From a virus, in IMG/VR virus record IMGVR_UViG_3300009684_000172, positions 1 to 24,015 of that record: DNA of 24,015 bases; one strand, given 5' to 3'. Both the position numbers and the translations under genes were made by a program. The notes below the pieces were generated by a model, which was given only the letters and a program-made list of their open reading frames with translations, was not told the DNA's origin and did no database searches. Shown here piece by piece: positions 7,357-14,711 of this stretch (its first letter is position 1; every line of letters begins with the position of its first letter).

Positions 7357-7428
7357 TACGTTGGCTTCAACGGTAGCCACTCGATCGGGATAGTGATAGT
7401 CGTCACGCACACCCCGAGGGACTCCAGA

Positions 7429-8646
7429 ATGTCTAACGCGCTCCGCCTGCTCCAGGACGACGCCGCATCGATCGCCACGCAGATCGATGAACTCCGCCAG
7501 CTGACGCCGGCCAACGAGACCGAATCGGCTTCCATTGCCGAGCGGATCGACGGGCTTGTGACTCGCTCCGAGAAGATCCTGCCGCAGATGGAGCGGGAAA
7601 AGGCCCTCGACGACCGGATCAAGAACCTTCGGTCGACCGTGGTCGACGCCTGCGAGCACCGCGACGCCCTGGCCGCCAACGAGGTTCCGACCGTTGAGGC
7701 TGCCGGATCGGTGGCGAAGCGGGCATTCGGCAGCACTGCCGAAGCTCGCAAGGTGGGCTTGGGCCTGCGGGCAATCGCCCGTGGCGAAACTCGCACGATG
7801 GGCGAAGGAAACACCAACTACGGTTCCGACTACGTCGTGACCCAGTTGTATGGAGCGGTGATCAACCTGCTGAAGTACACGTCGCAGGCGTTCCAGGTGG
7901 CGCAGACCTTCGAGACCAACAGCAACGTGATCACGCTGCCGAAGGTCGGGGAAATCACTGCGGCTTTCGTGGCCGAAAGCACCGACAGCACTGACCAAGA
8001 CATCGCGACCAGCGGTGCGACTTGCACCGTGCGTGATATGCGGGCCAGCGTGCCAGTGTCCAACAACCTAATCGAAGATTCGCCGGTCGATGTGGCTGGC
8101 CTGATCGCTTCCCGTATCGCGTATGGCTACGCAAAGGGGATCGACGGCGTGTGGCTCAAGGGGTATTCCTCAGGCGGCATCTCGGTCACGGGCCTCTACG
8201 ACGCCATCACCGGCTACAACTCCGGCAGCAACGTCGTGACCGTGGCCAAGACGGCGGCCACCACGGTTGGTAACTTTGCCGACCTCGTCGGCAAGATCGA
8301 TCCCTACGCCATCAATCCTTCGTGGGTTGTCGGCAGTCTCGGCTGGGCTGAAATCATGAAGGTCTCGGCCACGCTGCTCTCTGCGAACATCTCGCAGGGC
8401 ACGGTGGCCAGCCTGTGGGGCGTGCCGGTTCGCAAGGCGTACAACATGCCCGCGAATGTCTACGCGATTTACGGTGATTTCGGGTTCACATCCGCCATCG
8501 CCTACAAGCCCAACGGGCTGCAGATCACTGCTGCCCGCGAGTTGCTGATCAAGAAGAATGCGACCCTGTTCGTGGGCATCCAGCGGTTCGGCGTCGCGAA
8601 TCACGCGCCCGAATTCGGTGGCGCTCTCGTCAAGGCCACTGTCTAA
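7429..8646 (+). CDS. Major capsid protein, HK97 fold
   Basis: Shell protein of the head, 405 residues. Residues 1 to about 95 are a charged helical delta-like scaffolding domain (LQDDAASIATQIDEL...IKNLRSTVVDACEHRDAL) that the upstream prohead protease should remove. The mature part has the usual HK97 pattern: ITLPKVGEITAAFVAEST, RASVPVSNNLIEDS, YAKGIDGVWLKG, INPSWVVGSLGWAEI, LWGVPVRKAYNMP and a C-terminal LFVGIQRFGVANHAPEFGGALVKATV. I chose ATG 7429 over GTG 7393 because GAGGG lies nine bases upstream. The 72-base leader contains a short inverted repeat (TGGCT/AGCCA, 7362-7379). A separate promoter or processing site there is possible but not clear. Confidence 0.94.
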   Translation: MSNALRLLQDDAASIATQIDELRQLTPANETESASIAERIDGLVTRSEKILPQMEREKALDDRIKNLRSTVVDACEHRDALAANEVPTVEAAGSVAKRAFGSTAEARKVGLGLRAIARGETRTMGEGNTNYGSDYVVTQLYGAVINLLKYTSQAFQVAQTFETNSNVITLPKVGEITAAFVAESTDSTDQDIATSGATCTVRDMRASVPVSNNLIEDSPVDVAGLIASRIAYGYAKGIDGVWLKGYSSGGISVTGLYDAITGYNSGSNVVTVAKTAATTVGNFADLVGKIDPYAINPSWVVGSLGWAEIMKVSATLLSANISQGTVASLWGVPVRKAYNMPANVYAIYGDFGFTSAIAYKPNGLQITAARELLIKKNATLFVGIQRFGVANHAPEFGGALVKATV

Positions 8647-8647
8647 C

Positions 8648-8666
8648 TCACAGTCCTCCCCTGTGA
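8648..8666 (+). other. Hairpin directly after the capsid gene
   Basis: TCACAG (8648-8653) and CTGTGA (8661-8666) form a perfect 6-bp stem with a 7-base pyrimidine loop, two bases after the major capsid stop codon. It could protect the 3' end of a processed capsid mRNA or contribute to attenuation together with the next hairpin. No U-tract follows. Confidence 0.5.
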
Positions 8667-8678
8667 TTGGCTCCAACG

Positions 8679-8713
8679 GGGCCGGGCCGGCGCCTCTCCC
8701 GCCTGCCCGGCCC
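8679..8713 (+). terminator. GC-rich hairpin, possible partial terminator
   Basis: GGGCCGGGC (8679-8687) pairs perfectly with GCCCGGCCC (8705-8713), a 9-bp all-GC stem with a 17-base loop. Only TTG follows, so it is not a full intrinsic terminator. Lying between the abundant capsid gene and the low-abundance connector genes, it is well placed to reduce downstream transcription or stabilise the upstream message. That role is inferred. Confidence 0.45.
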
Positions 8714-8736
8714 TTGCCATATAGAGAGGTGACGGA

Positions 8737-8943
8737 ATGAAGGTCAGATTTACGCAACCCTACCGGGGCTACAAACGCGGCGACGTCGTCGAGGTCACGC
8801 AGCGACTCGGCACGATTCTGCAGGAACACGGCTTTGCAATCGCTGACCACCAGGCGGCGCTAATTGAGGGCCTGCCGGTACAGCTGCCTACCGAGCGTGG
8901 CATCGCACCACAGCCTGAGATCCGCACCGCCACGACTCGCTAG
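8737..8943 (+). CDS. Small head-region protein, unknown
   Basis: A 68-residue protein. The N-terminal part (MKVRFTQPYRGYKRGDVVEV) looks like a small beta-barrel module, followed by TQRLGTILQEHGFAIA and a Pro/Thr-rich tail. GAGAGGTGA precedes the start. Small proteins of this type often lie between the major capsid and connector genes in siphoviruses. A head decoration or connector-accessory role is possible, but I cannot assign one. Confidence 0.65.
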   Translation: MKVRFTQPYRGYKRGDVVEVTQRLGTILQEHGFAIADHQAALIEGLPVQLPTERGIAPQPEIRTATTR

Positions 8944-8951
8944 GAGGCCCG

Positions 8952-9614
8952 ATGGTCTATCCCTACATGTATCCAGTGCAGATGGGCTACGGCGTGCCCT
9001 CGCCACGGCACCCCGTCTCCACTGTCAGGATCACGCTGCCAACGGTCGAGCCGGTCACGCTGGCCGAGGCCAAGGGTCAGCTGCGGATCATGTCGGATTT
9101 CACCGACGACGACGCCCACGTGACCGGGCTTGTGGCCGCCGCCCGCCGCCTGGTTGAGCAGAGACTGGGCCAGCCGCTGATGGCAACGCAGTTTCGTGCC
9201 ACGTTCGCAGACCCGCTCGACCTTCTCAGCAACCGCCACGAATCCAACTGGTGGGGATGGAGCGACACGCTGGAGCTGCCCTACGCGCCGCTGCTGGTGG
9301 GCGGCAGCTATCCGATCGTGGTGACCTCCGCTGGCGTCACGCTGGCCAGCACGGCCTACACAGTCGATAGCGACAGCCGGCCCGGGCGTATCCGGTTGGC
9401 CAGCCCAAGCACCAACGCACAGGTGATCGTCACCTACTGGGCCGGGGCCGCCACGATCGACGCCGTGCAGCCGACCATAAAGGCAGCGATCAAGCTCCTC
9501 GTGGGCCACTGGTGGCTGCACCGCGAGAGCACGGTTGTCGGCACGATCAACAGCGCGCTTAATGAAGGCCTCGACATGCTGCTGGCCTCTGAAACGCTCA
9601 CGGGGTTTTATTGA
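8952..9614 (+). CDS. Head-tail connector (adaptor), gp6-like
   Basis: A 220-residue protein in the position and with the pattern of the gp6-like adaptor that binds below the portal ring. The core reads VEPVTLAEAKGQLRIMSDFTDDDAHVTGL then VAAARRLVEQRLGQPLMATQF, which matches the DNA-packaging/connector helical family (also called phiE125 gp8-like). A beta-rich insertion with LELPYAPLLVGG follows, then AIKLLVGHWWLHRE and the C-terminal LLASETLTGFY. The start has TAGGAGG seven bases upstream. The stop overlaps the next ATG (TGATG). Confidence 0.85.
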   Translation: MVYPYMYPVQMGYGVPSPRHPVSTVRITLPTVEPVTLAEAKGQLRIMSDFTDDDAHVTGLVAAARRLVEQRLGQPLMATQFRATFADPLDLLSNRHESNWWGWSDTLELPYAPLLVGGSYPIVVTSAGVTLASTAYTVDSDSRPGRIRLASPSTNAQVIVTYWAGAATIDAVQPTIKAAIKLLVGHWWLHRESTVVGTINSALNEGLDMLLASETLTGFY

Positions 9615-9943
9615 TGCTGCCAGCCGGCGACCTGCAGGAATTCGTAGTGATCGAATACCCGGTCGAGGTGCGAAACGACCTCGGGGAAGCTACGCAGACG
9701 TGGCGTGAGTTTGCCAAGCGGTGGGCCAGTATTGAGGGGATCAGCTTCGCGGAGCAGGAACGCCGCAAACAGCTGGTGACCAGCGCCACGCATGTGGTCC
9801 GTATCCGGTTCGTCAACGGTATCACGGGCACCATGCGGGTTCGTTGGGCCAGCCGTGGCAACAGGCTCCTGTACATCTCCAGCGTGGTCGAAAAAGGCCG
9901 GCGCGAAGAGCACGAATTAACGTGCGAGGAGCAGGGTGTATGA
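9614..9943 (+). CDS. Head closure (stopper) protein
   Basis: A 109-residue protein of the phage head-tail joining family (SPP1 gp16-like), which closes the head-tail channel after packaging. Visible signs are an opening beta-strand DLQEFVVIEYPVEVRNDLGEA, TWREFAKRWASIEGISFAEQERRKQL, a central THVVRIRFVNGI, and a final NRLLYISSVVEKGRREEHELTCEE, all typical of this fold. The ATG at 9614 overlaps the previous stop by one base. A TTG at 9611 is less likely. The stop overlaps the next start (ATGA). Confidence 0.85.
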   Translation: MLPAGDLQEFVVIEYPVEVRNDLGEATQTWREFAKRWASIEGISFAEQERRKQLVTSATHVVRIRFVNGITGTMRVRWASRGNRLLYISSVVEKGRREEHELTCEEQGV

Positions 9944-10431
9944 GTGAGCGGGGCATTTTTTTCCGCTACAACTACCGCGAGACCGAGAAGGAATTCAACT
10001 CCCTTATTCGGCGCTATGCTGCGCTGCCCGCCTACGTCGGCCGCCAGCAGCTGCGGCAAGCAGTTTCCCGGGCGATCACGCCATTTAAGTCTGCCGTGCG
10101 GGCTGCGGCCCCGGTCAAGACCGGCGGCCTACGGCGGTCGGTCGCGTCGAAGGTCAAGTTTTACAGCCGCACCTACCCGGCCGTTGTGGGCGTCGTGGGG
10201 TTTGCCCGCAAGAAGGACAAACGCCAGATGGGCTACCACGCGGCGATCGTCGAGCAGGGCACGAAGGACCGGGTCAGGAAAAGCGGGGGCAGAACAGGAC
10301 GCATGACGCCCCACCCGATCGTGCGCCCTGTGCTCCAGGCCTACCGCTCCGCGATCCTTGCCAACGTGATGCGGGAAATGGCCACGGGGCTTGAGAGATC
10401 AGCGGCGAAACTGGGCATGGGGAAAATCTAA
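9940..10431 (+). CDS. Head-tail or tail completion protein, HK97 gp10-like
   Basis: A 163-residue basic protein with the HK97 gp10-like pattern. A helical N-terminus (LIRRYAALPAYVGRQQLRQAV) leads to AAPVKTGGLRRSVASKVKFY, where APxxTGxLRxS is the family signature. Then come YHAAIVEQGTKDR and TPHPIVRPVLQAYR, the usual C-terminal signatures. It is probably required for joining head and tail. The start is fixed by an ATGA overlap with the previous gene. Its stop overlaps the next ATG (TAATG). Confidence 0.85.
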   Translation: MSERGIFFRYNYRETEKEFNSLIRRYAALPAYVGRQQLRQAVSRAITPFKSAVRAAAPVKTGGLRRSVASKVKFYSRTYPAVVGVVGFARKKDKRQMGYHAAIVEQGTKDRVRKSGGRTGRMTPHPIVRPVLQAYRSAILANVMREMATGLERSAAKLGMGKI

Positions 10432-10820
10432 TGGCATATCCCGAGTCGTGGATTAAGGCAGCCTGTGAGCTGGCAACCGGCCGCAGCGCCTACCCGATGG
10501 CGGCGCCGAAGTCGGCCCAGCTGCCCTACATCGTGTTCGGACGAAATGGCACCGAACGCGAGTTCGGCCTGGGCGGGATTGTCACAGCCCCGCACGGCGC
10601 GTTTGAGGTCGACATATTCGCGGCCGGATACGCCGACGTGAAGGCGCTGGCCGACCAGGTGCGGGTGGCAATGCACGGCTTCAACGGCACAGCCTCGGGC
10701 GTCACAATCACAAGCACGATTCTCACGGACGAGGCCGACACAGACCCGGTCTACTTCGACGGGCAGGACGTCCCAACCTACTGCGTCTCCCAGACCTACG
10801 CTATTCGCTGGAGTGAATGA
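10431..10820 (+). CDS. Tail terminator or tail completion protein (DUF3168-like)
   Basis: A 129-residue protein in the position of the tail terminator, which caps the tail tube and stops its growth. The pattern SAQLPYIVFGRNGTE, then FEVDIFAAGYADVKALADQVRVAMHGFNG and a final CVSQTYAIRWSE, resembles DUF3168-type tail completion proteins. Length is normal. It is coupled upstream by a one-base overlap and downstream by an ATGATG at its stop codon. Family assignment is by pattern and order rather than by a catalytic motif. Confidence 0.75.
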   Translation: MAYPESWIKAACELATGRSAYPMAAPKSAQLPYIVFGRNGTEREFGLGGIVTAPHGAFEVDIFAAGYADVKALADQVRVAMHGFNGTASGVTITSTILTDEADTDPVYFDGQDVPTYCVSQTYAIRWSE

Positions 10821-11185
10821 TGCCAGATACCACGCCAACGCCAGTTGTCGACTCGCAGGGCCTGACGTTTTCGTTTGGCGGCGCCAGCTTTGAGGCGATC
10901 CTTACCAACACGAAGCGCAAGTCCTCGGTGCCCATGATCGACGTGACTCCGCTGTCGCAGGCCTCTGGCACGGCGCGGAAGCTGCAGCCGGGTCCGCTTG
11001 TCGATGGCGACGAGATCACGGCTGAGTTCATGGGGTCTGGATCGTTCACGGTCGGGGCATACGGCGCGCTCTCTTGCACCAAGCTGGCGATCTCTGGCCT
11101 CAATGGCTGGATCACCGACCGCGAGATCACTGCCGCGCGCGGCGAGATCCTCATGGGTACGATCACGATCAAGGTCACCGGCTAA
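10817..11185 (+). CDS. Tail tube-like protein, first copy
   Basis: A beta-rich protein of 122 residues (121 from the second ATG at 10820), with the size and position of a siphovirus tail tube subunit. It opens TPTPVVDSQGLTFSFGGASF and ends GEILMGTITIKVTG, and similar opening and closing elements recur in the next gene. The central part includes DVTPLSQASGTARKLQPGP and a GSGSFTVGAYGAL strand. Both ATG codons overlap or abut the stop of the terminator gene. Tail tube is the best guess. One of the two copies may instead be a specialised tail protein. Confidence 0.65.
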   Translation: MMPDTTPTPVVDSQGLTFSFGGASFEAILTNTKRKSSVPMIDVTPLSQASGTARKLQPGPLVDGDEITAEFMGSGSFTVGAYGALSCTKLAISGLNGWITDREITAARGEILMGTITIKVTG

Positions 11186-11200
11186 GCCCCGGAGGCTGCG

Positions 11201-11608
11201 ATGCCTGCGCCGACTCCAATCGAAGACTCGCAGGGCGCGACCGTCTACTGGAACGGCGGCAGCATCGGCACATACGTCAGCCTTTCGGGCGGTATGGCCG
11301 TGGCGCAGGTCTACGAAACGACCAGCGTCGACAACGCTGTGATCGGCACCGGTGGCAACTCTCGCATAGTCAAGACCTACGACGCCACCAGCGTTGAGCC
11401 CGGGTCCATGACGGTTCGCTATCTCGGCACCCCGGGCGGTTCCGGCGGCTCGATCAGCCGGGCCGACGTCGGAAAAAACGGCACGCTCTACATCGCGTGG
11501 GCTTCATGGTCGATCGAGGCGCAGGCATTTATCAACGATTTTCAGTTTGAGTTGGCGCGCGGAGAGCTGGTGCAGTGCGCCGTTTCGTTTCAGTTGACCG
11601 GCAACTAA
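11201..11608 (+). CDS. Tail tube-like protein, second copy
   Basis: A 135-residue beta-rich protein that looks like a paralogue of the preceding gene: it opens PAPTPIEDSQGATVYWNGGSIG and ends FELARGELVQCAVSFQLTGN. The middle is Gly/Ser-rich (GTPGGSGGSISRADVG). It has its own strong ribosome site (CCGGAGG, six bases before the ATG), consistent with abundant expression. It directly precedes the tail-assembly chaperone genes, the usual place of the major tail protein. Which copy builds the tube cannot be decided here. Confidence 0.65.
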   Translation: MPAPTPIEDSQGATVYWNGGSIGTYVSLSGGMAVAQVYETTSVDNAVIGTGGNSRIVKTYDATSVEPGSMTVRYLGTPGGSGGSISRADVGKNGTLYIAWASWSIEAQAFINDFQFELARGELVQCAVSFQLTGN

Positions 11609-11617
11609 GGGGGAGAC

Positions 11618-11980
11618 ATGGGCCTAGCAGCAGACCTTCTGGCGATTGATGACATCCGCAAGCCTTTGCGGCTCACGGTGCGGGCGTGGAAACGCGACGT
11701 GTGGCTGGCAGACCCGACCGCCGCCATGCGCGACGAATGGGAAATCTTCTGCCAAGCAAACGCGCTGAAGCCGGCCCAGTGGCGGGCCAAGCTGGCCAGC
11801 CTGATCCTCTGCGACGAGGAGGGGAACCGGCTGTTCAACGAAAAAGACATCGTGGCGTTGTCGAAGAAGAGCGCGTCGGCCCTGCAGGAAATTTGGCTGG
11901 CCGGCGTGAAGCGGATGTCGGTCTCTGATTCTGAGGTCGAGGAACTCGAAAAAAACTCCGAAGCCCCGGCGGCAGCGTAG
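11618..11980 (+). CDS. Tail assembly chaperone, G-type
   Basis: A 120-residue helical acidic protein immediately before the tape measure gene, the position of lambda gpG-type chaperones that coat the tape measure during tail assembly. The sequence includes LRLTVRAWKRDVWLADPT, ANALKPAQWRAKLASLIL, and the C-terminal SEVEELEKNSEAPAAA. A strong AAGGGGGAG lies before the ATG. Near its end is a heptanucleotide A AAA AAC in the correct phase for -1 slippage. A longer G-T fusion of about 224 residues should therefore also be made. Confidence 0.82.
   Translation: MGLAADLLAIDDIRKPLRLTVRAWKRDVWLADPTAAMRDEWEIFCQANALKPAQWRAKLASLILCDEEGNRLFNEKDIVALSKKSASALQEIWLAGVKRMSVSDSEVEELEKNSEAPAAA
11950..11956 (+). 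other. Programmed -1 ribosomal frameshift site, A AAA AAC
   Basis: The seven-base sequence fits X XXY YYZ: A11950, AAA 11951-11953, AAC 11954-11956 in the zero frame of the upstream chaperone. Slipping back by one puts the ribosome into the frame of the 11983-12291 ORF, with no stop between. The downstream ORF has only a GTG and no ribosome site of its own. I did not find a clear downstream pseudoknot by eye. Frameshifting between the two tail chaperones is a well-known conserved feature of long-tailed phages. Confidence 0.85.
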
Positions 11981-11982
11981 AC

Positions 11983-12291
11983 GTGTTCCTCTACCGGCTC
12001 GCCCTAGAGCACGGCATTTGGGACGTCGAGGCGTGGAAACAACAGATCACGCTGGGGCAGGTGAGGCGGTGGATGGCCTACTGGCGAGTCGAGCCATTCG
12101 GCGATCAGTGGCGCCGGGCGGGCCGGGCGGCGTTGGTGGCCAGTGGCGGCAAGGTGGAGCCGAGCGCAGAGGAAAAGTTTCTGCCGAGCTACAAGGCACC
12201 GGAACCACGGCAGATGAGCGATGAAGAGCAGATGGCCGAGTTGATGTCGATTCCGGCTTTTGCCAAGCAACTGAAAGCGCAGGGCTACTGA
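11983..12291 (+). CDS. Tail assembly chaperone, T domain (made by -1 frameshift)
   Basis: A 102-residue frame that supplies the T domain of a G-T fusion. The pattern LYRLALEHGIWDVEAWKQQITLGQ then RRWMAYWRVEPFGDQW matches the tail-chaperone T domain, where AYxxxEPFG is characteristic. The T domain normally recruits the tail tube protein to the chaperone-coated tape measure. The listed GTG start is nominal; the ORF is in the -1 frame relative to the G gene and is open back through the slippery site, so translation from 11956 onward by frameshift is expected. The stop overlaps the tape measure ATG (TGATG). Confidence 0.82.
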   Translation: MFLYRLALEHGIWDVEAWKQQITLGQVRRWMAYWRVEPFGDQWRRAGRAALVASGGKVEPSAEEKFLPSYKAPEPRQMSDEEQMAELMSIPAFAKQLKAQGY

Positions 12292-14711
12292 TGGCGACGA
12301 TCGGCAAAGTAGCTGCAGTGTTCTCAGCCTCAACGTCTGGGCTGACGGCCGGCGTGCGCGACGCCTCAAGATCGTTCCGGCAGCTGGGCGGCGACGCCTC
12401 TTCTTTGGGTGCTGCATTCGCCAAGCTGCAAAACATCTCTGGCCGTGGCGTTGGCGAAGTCGGCCCAGCGGCAGGGATCGCGGCGGCCCGGCTGCAGGTG
12501 ATGCAGGGGCTGGCCGAGCGGCTGCAGTCGTCGCTCGCATCGGGATCGATCTCGGCCGAGGAATTCGCCCGCAAGATGGAGTTGATCCGCTCTTCGGCTG
12601 AAACGCTGGCTGGCACTCTGGTGCGAGGGGCTGCTGTCACGGAGCAATTTCGCACGGCCCAAGAGATCCACGCGGCGACAACCGCAGAGCTGTCGCAGTT
12701 GATGCAGGCCGGCGCCATCTCGGGCGACACCTACGCCCGTGCGATGGCTGCCGCCGGGCTTGAGCTTGCGAACCAAGATGGTTCAGCGAAGCGGGCCGCC
12801 GAGTCGGCAGCCGCCGTGGCGGCATCACAGGCCAAGGCACAATCGGAACTCGACGCCAAGATGGAGCGCGGCCGGTCGATCTCGGAAGAGGTGGCAACCG
12901 CCCAAGAGAAGCACGCGGCGACGACCCGCGAGCTTACGCAGCTGCTGGGCGTCGGCGCTATCTCCGAGGAGGCCTTTGACCGCGCCGTTGCCAACGCTGC
13001 CGCTACGCTCTCCGACGCCACAGGCGAGACCAGGGCGATGGCGGCGGCGATGGACGATCTGACGGCCATGCACCGCGAAGGTGCCAGCGTAACGCAGAGC
13101 GTAGCCACAGCAGAGGAACGGCACGCGGCGACCGTGGCAAACCTCGACCGGCTCCTGCGTGCCGGGGCGATCGGGCAGGAGGCCTACAACCGGGCCGTGA
13201 GCAAGTCGGAAACCGAGATGGCCGGGGCGGCCACCGGCGCCAGAAAGATGGCCAGCGCGATCGGCACGGCCGACAACGCCCTTTCAAAGATCAACAGCAA
13301 GCTCAATGCTCTGATCACCATCCAGGCGGCGCAGCTGTTCGGCTCGATCGCGTCGGCCGCGAGCAACGCAGTCCGCTCGCTCATCGGCATGGGGCAGGCC
13401 GAGTCGGAGGTGATTGACCGCACCAGCAAGCTAGCCGACCGGCTTGGCATGACCTACGGCGAACTCTCCGGGCTCAGTCTCGCTGGGCAGCTGGCCGGCG
13501 TCAGCCTTGAGTCGATCGGCAAGGCGGCGACGAAGGGCGACATCGCCTTCGCCAAGCTGGCCGAGGGCTCTGCTGTAGCGCAGGCGGCGTTTGGCCTGGT
13601 GGGCCTGACCTTGGAAGACCTCAACGGCAAGACCTCTGCGGAGCGATTCGCGGCGATCTCCGACGCTATCGCAGCGCTGCCCACCGAGGCAGAGCGTGCC
13701 CGGGCCGCCGTCTCGCTCTTTGGCAAGGCCGGTGCCGAACTGCTGCCGCTGTTCAACGAAGGCAGCGCCAGCGTAGCCGAGACGGCCAAGCAGGCCGAGC
13801 GCCTCGGGATCGCTCTCACCAACGAGCAGAGCGCGTCGGTCGAGGCCATGAATGATTCGTTTGACCTTGCGGGCGCGACGATCTCAGGCGTGATCGGGCA
13901 GGTTACGGCCTACCTCGCCCCTGCCCTGCAGTCTGTATCCGACACGTTCGTCAAGCTGGTGGGCGACGTCGGAGGCGCCACGATTGGGCAGACGATTGGT
14001 GCCGGAATCCTGCGTGGGGCTGAGTATCTCGCGACGATTGCTGACGCATTCATCGCCAGCGGCATTGAGCTTTGGAACTACGCCTCGTCTGTCGGAGCAG
14101 ACTGGACGGCTATTTGGGATTACGCGCAGCGGACGGCAGCGTTTTTCGCTGGCGTGGGCGACGCATTCCAAGCCGGTGTCGGCTTCGCCATGCTGGGCAT
14201 CACCGGCCCGATGGAGTTGATCCTGACCGGTATCAAGGCGGCAGCAGGCCTGCTGGGCTTTGAGTCTGCGGCGCTTGATGCTGCCGTCGCGGGAATGAAT
14301 GGCTTCAACCAGGGGATCGCCAACGGGATCACGGACAACATTGCGAGCGCTTCGGCAAACTTTGGCAAGGCCTTTGGTGATGAGCAGCAGAAGGCCAGCG
14401 CCGGAGCCGCCGGTCCTATCGCCTCTGGCCTGCGTGACGCGATCGCCAAGGCCAAGGCCGACGCAGCTGCCCCGAGCACGGCCAAGCCGGTGACGTTGCC
14501 CGGCAAGGAAGAGAAGACATTCACCGGCACAAGCGCGTCAGAACTCAAGGCGACCGACAGCAGGTCGAAAGAGGGCATCTCCGAGATGTTCCGGCTGATG
14601 CGTGGCGAGAAGGACGACGTCCCGCAGAAAAGCCTTGAGATGCTCACGCAGATCCATATGGATCTCGTCGACTCCCAAGAGTTCCAGATGATTGAGATCG
14701 GAGCTAACTGA
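12291..14711 (+). CDS. Tail tape measure protein
   Basis: At 806 residues this is the longest product here, in the right place after the chaperones. It sets tail length and is ejected ahead of the DNA. The N-terminal third (1-330) is Ala-rich and helical, with a repeated ~40-residue unit. Residues 335-365 (LNALITIQAAQLFGSIASAASN) and 640-685 (FAMLGITGPMELILTGIKAAAGLLGF) are hydrophobic and could insert in the host membrane. In between, the pattern LADRLGMTYGELSGLSLAGQLAGVSLESIGKA and AAVSLFGKAGAELLPLFNEG is typical of siphovirus tape measures. The C-terminus is charged and helical. By the usual rule of about 0.15 nm per residue, a tail of roughly 120 nm is inferred. Confidence 0.92.
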   Translation: MATIGKVAAVFSASTSGLTAGVRDASRSFRQLGGDASSLGAAFAKLQNISGRGVGEVGPAAGIAAARLQVMQGLAERLQSSLASGSISAEEFARKMELIRSSAETLAGTLVRGAAVTEQFRTAQEIHAATTAELSQLMQAGAISGDTYARAMAAAGLELANQDGSAKRAAESAAAVAASQAKAQSELDAKMERGRSISEEVATAQEKHAATTRELTQLLGVGAISEEAFDRAVANAAATLSDATGETRAMAAAMDDLTAMHREGASVTQSVATAEERHAATVANLDRLLRAGAIGQEAYNRAVSKSETEMAGAATGARKMASAIGTADNALSKINSKLNALITIQAAQLFGSIASAASNAVRSLIGMGQAESEVIDRTSKLADRLGMTYGELSGLSLAGQLAGVSLESIGKAATKGDIAFAKLAEGSAVAQAAFGLVGLTLEDLNGKTSAERFAAISDAIAALPTEAERARAAVSLFGKAGAELLPLFNEGSASVAETAKQAERLGIALTNEQSASVEAMNDSFDLAGATISGVIGQVTAYLAPALQSVSDTFVKLVGDVGGATIGQTIGAGILRGAEYLATIADAFIASGIELWNYASSVGADWTAIWDYAQRTAAFFAGVGDAFQAGVGFAMLGITGPMELILTGIKAAAGLLGFESAALDAAVAGMNGFNQGIANGITDNIASASANFGKAFGDEQQKASAGAAGPIASGLRDAIAKAKADAAAPSTAKPVTLPGKEEKTFTGTSASELKATDSRSKEGISEMFRLMRGEKDDVPQKSLEMLTQIHMDLVDSQEFQMIEIGAN
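12639..13211 (+). repeat. Three ~40-residue coding repeats in the tape measure gene
   Basis: Residues 117-155, 197-237 and 267-307 share the consensus VATAxExHAAT..L..LL..GAIS.EAYxRAV and recur about every 70-80 residues. A degenerate half-copy (SLASGSISAEEFARKMELI) sits at 81-99. The second half of the unit resembles a SHOCT-like short helical hairpin. The DNA repeats are diverged, so this is an old duplication. Confidence 0.75.
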
